64,000 nt of DNA. Origin: Neoceratodus forsteri (lineage: Eukaryota > Chordata > Ceratodontiformes > Ceratodontidae). The position numbers and the translations under genes are program-made. The notes below the pieces were generated by a model. The model saw only the letters and a program-made list of their open reading frames with translations, had not been told where the DNA came from and did not search any database. Location of the stretch: NCBI GenBank assembly GCA_016271365.2, contig CM028129.1:1009249501-1009313500 (forward strand), in the 5' to 3' direction. Numbering within the stretch: the first letter of the stretch is position 1; every line of letters begins with the position of its first letter. This document shows, piece after piece, positions 32,081-42,264 of this stretch.

Positions 32081-33289
32081 CTGATCGCTCCAGACTGGGC
32101 CAGACAGCCCTGGTACCCACTGTTGCTGTCCTTAGCAGTCCACCTTCCCCTGTCTCTTCCCAGGAATTACAACCTGTTGACAGCCTCTCAAGGAAGGATT
32201 TGGTATCTGAATCTCAAATCTCTCAATCTCAAGGCCTGGCTCTTGAAGAGTTAGTTTGCTGATCTGCACCTCTTTCAAGGTGTTCTGGATATTCTTAGGG
32301 CTTCTCGGAAGCCTTCCACCAGAAAGACTTACAACTCCAAATGGAAAAGGTTCTCTATTTGGTGCTCTGGTAAGCATATTTCTCCAGAATCTGCTGGGTT
32401 GCCTACAGTCCTGGACTATATGGTTCATCTCAATAGCTTGGGACTCAGACCAGCTACACTTAAAGTACATTTAGCAGCTGTTTCTGCTTTTTTGTCAGTA
32501 GGCAAGCCCTCTTCTCTATCAGTCCATCCTGTATTTTGCAAATTCTTCAAGGGATTGTTGCACAACAATCCTCCTTTCAGGGACCCTGCTCCTGCTTGGG
32601 ACCTTAATGTTTGCATTGCTCAGCTTATGCAACCCCTCTTTGAGCCTTTGTCCTCTGCAGAGCTTAAGTACTTGACTTGGAAAACTGTGTTTTTGGTAGC
32701 CATTACCTCTGCCAGGTGCATCAGTGAATTGCAAGCCCTGTCAGTGGAGCCTGATTTCATCTCCTTCCATAGAGATAAACTGGTCCTAAGAACTAACAGG
32801 AAGTTTTTGCCTAAGGTGGTTTCAGATTTCCACCTTAATCAGTTTTTGTCTCTCCCTGTTTTCTTCACTGACCATTCCTCCTCTGGAAAGAGGAGGTTGC
32901 AGAGCCTGGACGTAAAAAGGGCCCTTAGCTACTACATAGAGCACACCAAGGGTCACAGGCTTGAGTCCCTCCAGTTGTTCCTCACTTATGGAGAGGTCGG
33001 TAAGGGCAAACCTGCCACTAAAAGATCTACTGCCAGGTGGATTGTCTCTTGTACACAATTCTGCTACGAAAAATTGGGTAGAACCCCACCCTCAGGCCTG
33101 AGGGCTCACTCTACTGGAGGTACAGCTGCTTCCCTGGCTGCTGCCAGGGATATTCCTATCTTAGAAATCTGTCAAGCAGCCACCTGGAGAACAGTCCATA
33201 TAATCACCAAGCATTACTCTCTGGATATCCAGGCTAGGAGTGATGCTCGGTTTGGCACAGCAGTGCTTCAGAGCCTATTCCCAAAGTAG
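32081..33289 (+). pseudogene. DIRS alpha2 methyltransferase end and tyrosine recombinase
   Basis: alpha2 resumes after alpha3: the MT tail (IAPDWARQPWYP-type) at 32,081-32,165, then the YR. The YR frame 32,399-33,289 (296 codons) is open, with VLDYMVHLNSLGLRPATLK and ITSARCISELQALS (first catalytic Arg). In the HxxR box the Arg codon AGA is replaced by GGA at 33,116-33,118, giving HSTG. AATWRT and KHYSLD (nucleophile Tyr) are kept. The N-terminal 60 or so residues are out of frame (about 32,205-32,395). The lost Arg should inactivate strand cleavage. Confidence 0.85.
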
Positions 33290-33327
33290 GTTCTGTCCCT
33301 CCTCCTTGGAAGTACTGCTTGGTAGTC

Positions 33328-33427
33328 TGCATATGTCAGAATACAGCAAGACTTCATGTTGTTTGAAGAAAAAATTACTCACCTTAGTATTGTTGTTTCT
33401 TCTAATGGAGTCTTGCTGTATTCTGAC
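33328..33427 (+). repeat. Internal complementary region of alpha2
   Basis: TGCATATGTCAGAATACAGCAAGACTTC and TGTTGTTTGAA joined to GAAAAAATTACTCACC, then GAGTCTTGCTGTATTCTGAC. It complements both outer tips of alpha2. The CATATG variant is shared with its ITRs only. Confidence 0.9.
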
Positions 33428-33667
33428 CTCCCGCCTCCCCTCTCAGAACCTGGTTTTGGGATGTGGGTGGGCAGGAGCAGTGTTGGCACCTAGAGGTGCC
33501 CCTTTTTTCTCACCCTCCTTTAGTTTGGGTGTGTGTTGTGTTTTGGTTTTTGGGTTTCCTGACTTGAGTCTTTGCTTTGAAACCAAAAACCCTTTTAATA
33601 AATTTAGTTGCCAGTTGGCTAGTGTGAGTTTACAGTTTCCACACAGAACGCCCAGTGAGTGTAGCTC

Positions 33668-33867
33668 GTAAAGATCTGACTGTTGGAGTTTAAACAGCAG
33701 CAGACAGAGGCTTCAACCGAGCTCGAGCTCAGCGTTCTATGCCCTGCATGGAAAGTTAACTCTTTGTTCTCCGGGGCAGTTTAAGGGTTGGAGATCACTG
33801 CATATGTCAGGATACAGCAAGACTCCATTAGAAGAAACAACATTACTAAGGTGAGTAATTTTTTCTT
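33668..33867 (-). repeat. Right inverted terminal repeat of alpha2
   Basis: Inverse of 22,590-22,759 as far as GCAAGACTCC (about 33,826), then the unique right tip ending GGTGAGTAATTTTTTCTT. Confidence 0.9.
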
Positions 33868-34850
33868 CTGAACTCTATTCAGGGCAATGCCTTTCTTTCT
33901 TCCACAGGACAGGGCAAACTACCTCATAGCTCAGGCCCAGGTGGTGGCTAAGTGCTGTTATGCCCCAGCCAGGGAGTTCTTGAGGCTGCTAGGCTTAATG
34001 GCTGCGGCCATTGTCACAGTCCCTTCAACCAGGTTACACATGAGGATCCCGCTGTGGACACTCAGGGTCCAGTGGGATCAATGCTCAGACTATCTGGATC
34101 AGCTGATCCTTGTCTCCTCCCCAGTACACAAGGTGCTTCAGTGCTGGGTGGTGCCAGACAAACTCTTAAAAGGGGTCAATTTTCTCATCCCCACCCCTGA
34201 CCAGATCCTCACTGCAGATGCCTCGGGTCTGTGTTGGGGAGCACACCTAGGCCCTTATCAGACCCAGGGGATATGGTCCCTGTGGGAGACCACCTCCACA
34301 TAAACATTCTAGAGATGTAGGCAGTTCTGTATGCATTACCGGCTTTCTAGAACCATCATCTTCCTAGGCCTACTGTTGGTTCAGTCTAATGATCTTAGTA
34401 TGGTCTATTACATCAACAAGCAAGGGGGGAGACCCATTCCTATCCCCTCGGCCGGGAGGCGATGAGGGTTTGGTACTGGGCTCTAGATCACAGTTCAAAA
34501 CTGTCACCTGTCTATGTGCTAAGCACCCAAAATGTCTTGGTGGACAGCCTCAGCTGGTCACTGTCCAGAATGCAGAAGTGGGAACTGCTGACCTTTTGTC
34601 ACAGAAGACCTGTTCAACAGGTGGGGTCATACAGAGTTGGACATATCTGCATCCCCCACTCAACGCAAAACAGCCTAGTATCTGCTTGCTAGATCCAGGG
34701 CCTAGAGTTTTCTAGTGAGAGACATCCCTCTCCTGGAAAGGTAGGTTTCTTTACACCTTCCCACCCTTTCCTCTGCTTCAGAGGGGGCTCATCAAGTTAC
34801 AGATGGAAGATGCCACCCTAATTGTGATAGCTGTAGTCTAGCCTCGTCAG
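33868..34850 (+). pseudogene. DIRS gamma1 RT end, RNase H and methyltransferase
   Basis: The gamma1 pol frame resumes in phase at 33,868 (LNSIQGNAFLS). The RT connection region runs to about 34,150 (ARLNGCGHCHS / RLHMRI). RNase H begins at about 34,205 (ILTADASGLCWGAHLG) with several stops, a YINKQGG box at 34,411 and an LSTQNVLVDSLS box at 34,525. The Dam-like region at 34,620-34,850 keeps a TFPPFPLLQ box at about 34,760. Many frame changes and stops show long decay. Confidence 0.7.
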
Positions 34851-34959
34851 GTGTTTCCATTACTCCAACAATTGACTGTGGACTCTCCAGTTCCCCTGCC
34901 CCTTTGCACAGGTTTAGGGGACCCTGGTCCATCTGGACCTCAAGTCCCTCCATCTTCAT

Positions 34960-35414
34960 GCATGGCTCCTGAGGACATAGCCATTGCCCATTTTGGGGTG
35001 TCTAAGAAAGTGGCTAATGGCTTGGTGGCTGCCAAGAAACCTTCCACCAGGGCCACTTGCTTGAAGTAGAGGTGCTTTGCTATATGGGCCACCTCCCCAT
35101 CATCTGGACCTTTCACCTGTCTGGTCAACCAAGTTCTAGAGCATCTCCTGTCCTTATCAGATGCAGGTCTTCAATATTTATTTTCTAAGGTGCACCTGTC
35201 GGCCATTTCATCCTTTCATGTGCCTATTGATGGCCGTATGGTGACCCAATTGGATATAGCCCGTACTTTTCTGAGAGGCATTTTACACTTGAAGCCTCCT
35301 ACCCGGAATCCGGTCCCAGCTTAGGACCTCAGTTTTGTGCTTGAGAAGCTGACCCTGCCCGGTTTGAGCCTGCCATATCGTGCAAGCTAAGCTGTCGCAG
35401 AAAGCGCTATTTCT
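34960..35414 (+). pseudogene. DIRS gamma1 tyrosine recombinase, N-terminal part
   Basis: The N-terminal DNA-binding region of the recombinase (KKVANGLVAAKKPSTRATCLK near 35,007-35,069; later HLSAISSFHVPIDGRMVTQL near 35,190-35,250). It ends in KALFL at 35,414, where beta2 enters, and continues at 41,248. Frames are broken at about 35,069 and 35,325. Confidence 0.7.
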
Positions 35415-35565
35415 AGGAGCGTGGATATGTTGTTCATCCACACTGTCTGGCATTGTCCCTTTCCCCTTTAAATCTTGCCGGAAGTCTTCAAGCTGGCTCC
35501 TCCCACCCACCCGGGTGGTAAATACCTCGGCTCCGCCCCATGACGCCAGATCTTCCTTTCCGCTG
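35415..35565 (+). repeat. Left inverted terminal repeat of beta2
   Basis: Inverse match to 41,080-41,225. Blocks: GTTCATCCACACTGTCTGGCATTGTCC, TTTCCCCTTTAAATCTTGCC, GGAAGTCTTCAAGCTGGCTC and the GC-rich CACCCGGGTGGTAAATACCTC. Confidence 0.9.
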
Positions 35566-35689
35566 GAAGATTCAGGTTCCCTCGTGCTTTCTGCAGTGTT
35601 GAGGCCCTGGATAAGTTTCGACGGTTTTCACCGCATCTTCTCGCTCTGAAACTCGTTAGAGTTCACGACTCTGATTGGACTTGGATGAC

Positions 35690-37940
35690 AAGTCATCCCG
35701 GGTTTCGCCGGTGTCCTTCGCGGGACAAGAAAATGTCGGCGCACCGATTCCCACCTCTCGTGCGTTTACTGCCTCGGTTCGATTCACGATACCTCGCAGT
35801 GCTCCATTTGCGCTTCCTTCCAACCCAACATCCTGGAAGATCATCAGGCGTGCCTGAAGCTGGGTAGACCGGAGCTCCGCAACCCACTGGTAAAATCCAA
35901 GGAGGCCAGGTGGGCGGTTTCTGCGGCTGCGGGATCCGCCGAGCAGCTCGAGCACATGGCGGCTTTCGAGGAAGAAGCCGCTCAAGCCTCGGCTAGCTGA
36001 GGTTTCTTCGTGCCGCTCAACCTGGGCTCCTCCTTCTCAGGATCCTTTTGGGATTTGTGCCAGTCTCTCCCTACCAAGGGTGAGGCGCCCTCGGGCTCGC
36101 ACTCTTCCCGTTCGAAGAAAAAGGATCCTAAATCATCTTCGAGTCAAAGACGACGCTCCTGGGATCAGGAGCGGTCCGAAGGTTCGACTTCGGTCGAATT
36201 GCCTCCTCGGCCGCTGGGTTTTCAGACCTCCCGTCTGTACCTGGTGTTGAGGCCTGAGGAGTCGACTGATCCGGCCGAGATTATTCTCGACCCGATCGAG
36301 ACGTTATCACCGACTCCTGTCGATGATTCTTTGGAGAGAACGCCAATTCTCTCCTTCCCCGATGAGGAGACCCGCCCTGCGGGCCTCCCGATCGAGGGAA
36401 AAGAACCGAACCTCGGTTTTCACCAAGCCCGTCTCCGATCGACAAAGCGACACGTCGATCTCAATCAGGGAGTAAGTCCTCTTCGATCGATCGACCTAAA
36501 AGGACACAAACACTCTCCCGCGGAAGCGCCACGTTCCTCTTCCTCCTCGGACGAGGAGAGCTTGACGAAAAATTTGTTGTCGCTGAGGATCTCATGTGGC
36601 AGCAATTCCTGCTAGCAGGTCGAAGCCCGCCCTCGGGGTCCGGCTATTCCTGGCCTCAGCCTCTTCGCCACCTCAGACACCGATTGCTCCGGTGCGGTCT
36701 CTTCGGGGCTCGTCAAAGGCTTCCCACAGAACGGTTTCAGGTTCCCCACCTATTTTGGTGGAACCTCCACCTAAGTGCCCCTCCGGAGGATTCCCTCCAA
36801 AGAGGCACAACAGTCTTGGTCTTCCCACAGACTGTCAATTACGGTCACCCTGATCGCCCTGGCTAGTCGAAGGGGACTTAGGTGGGCAGCCCTTATATGG
36901 GACTCCTCCGATTCCGATAACACTGGCCTTCACTCTCGATGAGCTTTCAGCGTCAGGCTTGGAAGAGGGCCTTCCTCCTTCCAGGGCATCCTCCGACTCA
37001 TTTCTGAATCGGCGGGGATGGCCTACAGCCTATCCAGAAAAAGGCGGAATATCCCTTACGGATATCCTTAGAGGATACCCCTCTGAGTCTTTTCCAGTCG
37101 CCGAAGCCATTATGGGTCGGCCTTGGAACTCTGGCAGCGTCCAGCCTCCTGCCCAGCTCCATCTGCCCGTATGGCACGCAAGTACGCGGTGCCCACAGGG
37201 TCTTTGGCAGGGTTTACTGAGCACCCCTCGGCGGAAAGCCTTGTGACTGCCTCAGTATTCAGGCGGACGAGCAGCTCAGCCGATACTGACCGCCCTCCAG
37301 ACAAAGAGTCCAAACTCATGGACCACTCGGCCTGAAAGGTCTATGCTGCATCATCTTTGGGCCTTCGTCAGGCAAGCTCAGCGGTGATTATGGCACACTT
37401 CTCTCACGCCCTCTTGGGGTCGCTGGACGAAGTTCTTCCCCACCTCCCAGCTGACATGCAGACCACGGTCAAGCAGGTCAGGGACCAGGGCAGAGCTGTT
37501 GCTAAACAACAACTCCAGACTGCTCTGGACGTGGGTGATTCCTGTGCCCGTTCACTAGCTGCAGCGGTATCCACTCGCCGCAGGGCTTGGCTGAGGTTAT
37601 CCTCCTTTCCCGTGGATACTCAGCACAAGCTGGCTGATGTGCCCTTCCTTGGCACCGACCTCTTCGGGCCAGGAGTGGCAGGTCACCTGCAGCGTATCGA
37701 GCAATCTAATGCCACCTTAGATGCTACATCTGCTAAGTGTTCTTCAAGTAAGAACCAGCAGAAGCGCAGGAAGAAGTCTTTTCGTCAGTCTTCCCCTGCG
37801 ATCAGGCAACCACCCTTCCGGGGGGGTCAACAACAGCAGCAGGCTCAGGCTTGGTGCCCTAGGCCCAAGCAAGGTCCCCAGCAGCCACGCAAAGAGGCCG
37901 GGCGCTGGTCAGGTACCTCCTCCTCCTCTAAGCCTGCTCA
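35690..37940 (+). pseudogene. DIRS beta2 Gag
   Basis: In one frame 35,759-35,812 spells an intact knuckle CVYCLGSIHDTSQCSIC (CX2CX4HX4CX2C), followed by a conserved stretch ILEDHQACLKLGRPE. A charged, Ser-rich middle lies in 36,010-36,615. The C-terminal Gag domain begins at about 37,340 (AASSLGLRQASSAVIMAHF) and contains AAVSTRRRAWLRLSSFPVDTQ and a Gln/Arg-rich basic tail with GGQQQQQAQA (37,820-37,850). It joins RT without a stop in this copy (open 37,357-38,556). Stops and shifts occur earlier, near 35,998 and 36,615. Confidence 0.8.
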
Positions 37941-39460
37941 GTGGCCGGCCGGGGTGTCCTCCCTGCACTGGCCACTTTACTCTAGGTCCTCCCGTGGGGC
38001 CGGCTCCCACCACCGTTTCCGCCTGGTCCGGTATCACCACGGACAGATGGGTCTAGAAGTGGTCGGGCAGGGTCTGCCCTTAGAATTCGAGCAGTACCCG
38101 CCCAGCCGAGCCCATGCCCCACGAGAGGAGCGGATCTCAGTCGCCCAGTCTGTCCTCCGAGATGACATTGTGCTACTCCTCCTCAAAGAGGTGGTGGCCC
38201 GAGTGACGGATCCTCCTTCAGACCCAGGCTTTGCCTCCAGGTATTTCCTGGTGCCAAAACGGACGGGGGGTTGGCGCCCCATTCTAGATCTGCATGACCT
38301 GAATCGGTATCTCAGGTCTCGCACCTTTCGGATGGTAACTCTAAATCAGATCATACCATCCCTGGAGCGAAACATGTGGTTCTGCACACTGGATCTTCAG
38401 GACGCTTTTTTCCACGTCCCTATCCATCCGATCTCATCAGCGGTTCCTCCACTTCAGTCGAAGGGACCCTTGCACGAGTTCAGAGCCATGCCATCCGCCG
38501 TCATCGGCCCCAAGGGTTTTCACCAAATGCATTGCAGTGGTGGCAGCCCATCTTGACGTCAGGGGTTCGTATTACTACCTGGGCGATTGGCTCCTGGCGG
38601 ATCCTCCCTTCAGGAGGTGGAGAGTCGAGGACCTGACTCTCCAGACCTGCTCACACTTGGGCCTTCTGATCAGCGAGGCAAAAATCGGAACTTCGTGCCT
38701 TCCCAAGTGATGAGCTTCCTTCGGGGCAGAGCTCGACTCTCGTCAAGCCAGAGCTCGGCTCCGGCGACAGGGCGGAGGTTCTCTCCTCCTTTGCCCAATC
38801 ATTTTGGTTGGGCACTCCGCCCTGCCCGGGTCTTCCTCGCTCCCTGGGCTACATGGCGGGCGTGCTGCGTCGGTGTCCGCTGGGCCAGACTGCACATCGC
38901 CCCCTCCAGTGGGGCTTCGCCGCCCAGTGGTCTCAGCGTCAGGGTCTTTTCGACCAGCTGGTCACGGTCACCAGAGGATGCGGGCGCTCTCCAATGGTGG
39001 ACCGTCCCGAGTCATCTGCAGGAAGGGATCCCGTTCGTCCGCCCCGAGCCGACGGTCGTCCTTACGACCGATGCCTCTCTCATGGGCTGGGGAGCCCACA
39101 TGGGGGACCACAGAGCTCATGGGCTCTGGACCCCAGAGGAGTCCCTATGCCACATCAACCTGTTGGAGCTCAGGGCAGTCAGACTGGCTCTGTCAGCTTT
39201 CGCTCCTCAGCTCCGGGGTCAAGTGGTTCAAGTCCAGACGGACAATACCACGACCATGTACTACCTCAACAAACAGGGCGGCATGCACTCCCGTCTGCTA
39301 TGCAAGGAGGCGCTCCGGATCTGGACCCTCGTCAGCCGACTGGAGGCAGATCTCCTAGCCATCCATGTGGCAGGAGTCGTGAACCAACTGGCGGATGCTC
39401 TCAGCCGCTTAGGCCAGACATCCCACGAGTGGTCTCTCCATCCAGAGGTAGCTTACTACC
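37941..39460 (+). pseudogene. DIRS beta2 RT and RNase H
   Basis: RT: GLPLEFEQYPPS (38,070), SRYFLVPKRTGGWRPILDLHDLNRYL (38,235-38,315), FCTLDLQDAFFHVPIHP (38,380-38,430), then a frame shift near 38,440-38,510. The catalytic box at 38,576-38,587 reads YLGD; GGC at 38,582 replaces the first Asp codon. RNase H at 39,040-39,460 is unbroken in the 38,587-39,969 frame, with LTTDASLMGWGAHMG, NLLELRAVRLAL, VQTDNTTTMYYLNKQGG and LADALSRL. RT is dead while RNase H is intact. Confidence 0.82.
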
Positions 39461-39521
39461 TGTTCTCGTTAGGACAAACCGTTGGTGGACCTGTTTGCCT
39501 CCAGGGAGAACACCAAGCTGA
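38808..39521 (+). other. 237-codon -1 frame overlapping beta2 RT/RNase H
   Basis: Open in the register one base before the RNase H frame, like the alpha copies, and similarly rich in Gly, Ser, Pro and Arg. beta and alpha protein sequences are well diverged, so the frame is conserved as an open register rather than by recent copying. No domain is recognised in it. Confidence 0.45.
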
Positions 39522-39847
39522 GGCTGTTCCATCCCCGGCCCCCTCAGCAGGGCTCGCTGCAGGGGGATGCCTTCTCGAGGCCGTGGACCCCAGGCCTCTT
39601 TTATGCCATTCCTCCATTTCCCTTGATCCACAAGGTGTTACTCAAGGTGAGGAAGGACAAGGCGAAGGTGATCCTGGTAGCCCCAGATTGGCCACGCCAG
39701 TTCTGGTATCCAGATTTCCTCAGCCTCAGCTGCAGGAACCCAGAGCGGCTCAGTACACGCCCGGACCTGATTTTTCTGAACCAGGGGAAGGTCCTTCACC
39801 CGGACCTTCAATCCCTGCACCTCACAGCCTGGTTCCTGAGCGGCTAG
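39478..39847 (+). pseudogene. DIRS beta2 Dam-like methyltransferase domain
   Basis: VDLFASRENTKLRLFHPRP, then the FYAIPPFPLIHKVLLKVRKDKAKVILVAPDWPRQFWYP region: the order seen in phage-type N6-adenine methyltransferase domains carried by DIRS elements. It is out of frame with the RNase H by a small indel near 39,475, so the pol polyprotein is broken between the two domains. Confidence 0.75.
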
Positions 39848-40880
39848 AGTTCCAGGCTTTGGGTCTTTCTGAGGATGTCTACACCGTGGTGGAGGCATCT
39901 CGAAAAAGAATCGACCAGGAAATGTTATGCCTTCAAATGGAAGAGATTTTCCATGTGGTGTCAGGGTAAAGGTCTGGATCCCTTATCCTGCTCGGTGGCT
40001 AACATTCTGGACTACCTTAGTCTCTCTCAAAGGAGGTCTTGATCATCGACCCTTAGGGTGCACCTTGCAGCCATCTCTGCCCTACCAGGAGCACGGGCCG
40101 GTCAGCCGACGTTGGCTCAGGAGACGGTGATCAGGCGCTTTTTCAAAGGCCTGGATCACATATCCCCTCCGGTGCGTGAACCTCCACCTCCATGGGATCT
40201 TTTGCTGGTTTTGGCAAAGCTCATGGGCAAGCCATTCGATCCCATGCACAAGTGTGAGCTCTCGCACTTGTGGAAGACTGCCTTCCTTGTGGCTATCATG
40301 TCAGCCAGAAGGACAGGGGAGCTCCAGGTGCTTTCGGTGGACTCCCCTTATCTGGTCTTTCACAGGGACAAAGTTGTTCTGCGCCCCCAACCGAAATTCC
40401 TTCCGAAGGTGGTGTCAGAGTTTCACCTTAACCAGGTGTTGACCCTGCCAGTATATTACCCTAATTACACCTCGGACACCGAGTATAGGCTCCATACTCT
40501 GGACCTCAGACGTGCTCTCTCCTATTATAAGGAGAGGACGGCGGAAATTCGGGGAGAGGTTCGCCAGCTGTTTGTCACCTACGCTGAAGCCGCTTCTGGC
40601 AGACCTGCAGCCAAGCGGACTATTGCGAGATGGATCACATCATGCATAAGTCTGTGCTATGAATTGGCGGGTAAGGAGCCTCCCAAAGGGCTAAGGGCTC
40701 ATTCTACCAGTCATACTGCTGCTTCGGTGGCTGCTTCCAGGGACATCCCTATCCAGGAAATCTGTCGGGCTGCTACCTGGAAGTCAGCAAGCACCTTATT
40801 ACCCATTACCACATTGACCTAGAGTCACGTCGGGATGCTGGTTTTGGGGCCTCGGTTCTCCAATCTCTATTCCCTAAGTA
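39845..40880 (+). pseudogene. DIRS beta2 tyrosine recombinase
   Basis: It begins LEFQALGLSEDVYTVVEASRKR at 39,845 in the frame shared with RNase H, is broken near 39,965-40,055, then is open at 40,058-40,822. The first catalytic Arg is in LVAIMSARRTGELQVLS (about 40,285-40,335). The HxxR box reads HSTS: AGT at 40,709-40,711 stands where Arg is expected. A frame shift at about 40,785 precedes the nucleophile region (HYHIDLESR at about 40,803-40,830) and LQSLFPK with TAG at 40,879. Inactive. Confidence 0.82.
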
Positions 40881-40929
40881 GGGGGTGTGCGCCTTGCCTC
40901 CCTCCTCCCAGAGAACTGCTTGGGGTCTG

Positions 40930-41022
40930 CCAGACAGTGTGGATGAACAACATATCCACGCTCCTAGAACAGGTTACTCACCTGTAACAGTAGTTCTAGG
41001 AGTGGTATATGTTGTTCATCCA
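40930..41022 (+). repeat. Internal complementary region of beta2
   Basis: CAGACAGTGTGGATGAACAACATATCC and ACGCTCCTAGAACAGGTTACTCACC, then TAGTTCTAGGAGTGGTATATGTTGTTCATCC. The complement of right tip (GGTGAGTAACCTGTTCT) plus left tip (AGGAGCGT) is explicit, and both arms pair with each other. Confidence 0.9.
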
Positions 41023-41074
41023 TAAGCACCACCCGACCTCCCCGGCTTTAGGCGCACAACCTGGCTTCCAGCGG

Positions 41075-41247
41075 GCTAGATCTGGCATCATGGGGCGGAG
41101 CCGAGGTATTTACCACCCGGGTGGGTGGGAGGAGCCAGCTTGAAGACTTCCGGCAAGATTTAAAGGGGAAAGGGACAATGCCAGACAGTGTGGATGAACA
41201 ACATATACCACTCCTAGAACTACTGTTACAGGTGAGTAACCTGTTCT
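41075..41247 (-). repeat. Right inverted terminal repeat of beta2
   Basis: Inverse of the left ITR from AGATCTGGCATCATGGGGCGG to GGATGAACAACATATACC, ending in the unique tip CTACTGTTACAGGTGAGTAACCTGTTCT. Confidence 0.9.
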
Positions 41248-41835
41248 TTTAGCTGCTATTACCTCTGCTAGAAGAATTTCAGGCTCTCTCATGTGTGAGC
41301 AGCCTTACTTGATTTTTCACAGAGAGAGGGTCTCTTTGCATACTAATTCTAAGTTTCTAACTAAAATAGTGTCTGAGTTTACTATGAATCAGTCCATCCA
41401 CCTGCCTGTTTATTTCCCAGAGCATGCCAATCCAGGAGAATCATTGCTCCATACTCTGGATGTGCATAGAATTCTCAGGTACTACATGTACCATACTGAA
41501 TACTGCAGAAAGTCCTCTCAGTTGTGCTTCTTTCGCCCCTGGTAGAGAGGGTGGTCCAGTATCTAAACAGTGCTTGTCAAAATGGTTGACCACCTGTACT
41601 ATTTTTTGTTATAGGAAGTATGGTAAGGAACTTCCTGGTGTGGTTCATGGTCATTCAACCAGAGGCATGGCCACTTCTGTTGCCTATTTCAAGGAATGTG
41701 TTAGCTGCAGAAATTTATGCTGCTGCCGCCACTTGGAGTGCTATCTACACTTTCACCAAGCACTACAGTCTAGACATTGATTCCTGAAGGGCAGGCTTTG
41801 GCCTAACTGTGCTTGAGGGCCTTCTTTCTTAGGCC
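41248..41835 (+). pseudogene. DIRS gamma1 tyrosine recombinase, catalytic part
   Basis: The recombinase resumes in phase: LAAITSARRISGS holds the first catalytic Arg, then LIFHRERVSLHTNSKFL and a frame change near 41,520-41,545. The HxxR box is intact (HSTR, Arg codon AGA at 41,661-41,663), followed by a damaged AATW region and the nucleophile Tyr of KHYSLDID at about 41,760-41,783. It ends near LRAFFLRPL at about 41,835. Confidence 0.75.
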
Positions 41836-41882
41836 TCTGGCCTCCTGCCACCCAGACTATCTTCTGCTGTGCACTGCTTGAG

Positions 41883-42003
41883 ACTCATTCCATAGGTGTG
41901 ACCTAATGACAGAGATATCCCCCAAGAAGATAGAGGAGTTACGTAAGAGCTTACCATAACAGTAGATCTTGGGGGTATTTTAATCATTGGGTTACACGGT
42001 AGG
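41883..42003 (+). repeat. Internal complementary region of gamma1, right arm fused to gamma2 left end
   Basis: The left arm TTCCATAGGTGTGACCTAATGACAGAGATATCCCC complements the gamma1 left tip at 20,024-20,065. It is followed by AGTTACGTAAGAGCTTACC (complement of the missing right tip). The right arm CTTGGGGGTATTTTAATCATTGGGTTACACGG pairs imperfectly with the left arm. Instead of the usual spacer and right ITR, the right arm runs straight into the leader and Gag of gamma2. Confidence 0.75.
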
Positions 42004-42264
42004 AACTTCACCGGTGAATGGGAAATCCATACGGAAGATTATCAGCAGTACAACCCGCCCACACCGTCGACGTCAGCCAACGTCGCCAACCCTATAAAGA
42101 CGCAGGTGGGCCCGCACCCTCCTCAGTTCTTTCCCGCCATCAATTTGCAAGCACAGTCTCTGCAGAAGAGCCGTCGCAGTGTTCGTGCCTTTTTGTGGCC
42201 TACTGCATTTTTCTCCACAACCCTCACAAATCTCTTTTCAGAGATTTATTTTGCTTTTTCTTTT

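Larger units (their letters stand above)
22590..33867 (+). mobile_element. DIRS alpha2, inserted in gamma1 RT; interrupted by alpha3
   Basis: A complete alpha-family element, 11,278 bp with its guest and 5,659 bp without. It starts CAAACAACATG at 22,590 after ...GGTGGTT and ends ...TTTTTTCTT at 33,867 before CTGAAC. The host gamma1 RT frame is restored if the element and one TT are ignored. Contents: left ITR, leader, Gag, RT, RNase H, methyltransferase (interrupted by alpha3 at 26,462), YR, ICR, spacer, right ITR. Gag and pol frames have several breaks, and the YR has lost a catalytic Arg. Confidence 0.92.
35415..41247 (+). mobile_element. DIRS beta2, inserted in gamma1 YR
   Basis: A complete 5,833-bp beta-family element. 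It starts AGGAGCGTGG at 35,415 after ...TATTTCT and ends ...CCTGTTCT at 41,247 before TTTAGCTGC. The host frame reads through (FLLAAITSARR) once it is ignored. Contents: ITRs, ICR, Gag, RT, RNase H, MT, YR. No target duplication is seen, but TTCT is shared by the target and the element's right tip. RT and YR each have a lost catalytic residue. Confidence 0.92.
20022..42003 (+). mobile_element. DIRS gamma1, interrupted by CR1, alpha2 (with alpha3) and beta2
   Basis: The oldest element of this block. Its own segments are 20,022-21,915, 22,031-22,589, 33,868-35,414 and 41,248 to the ICR (41,883-42,003). The left tip CTTCGGGGATATCTCTGTC is found complemented in the ICR. The order is leader, Gag, RT, RNase H, methyltransferase, YR, ICR. 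No right ITR follows; instead gamma2 begins within the right arm of the ICR. Removing guests reconnects its reading frames in RT (at 22,589/33,868 and at the CR1 piece) and in YR (at 35,414/41,248). Its own codons hold many stops, so it is long dead. Confidence 0.85.

Noticed and set aside
22590..33867. alpha2 and alpha3 as two tandem elements
   Set aside because: The ITR variants pair 22,590 with 33,867 and 26,462 with 32,080, and alpha2's methyltransferase continues after alpha3; this is nesting, not tandem order.
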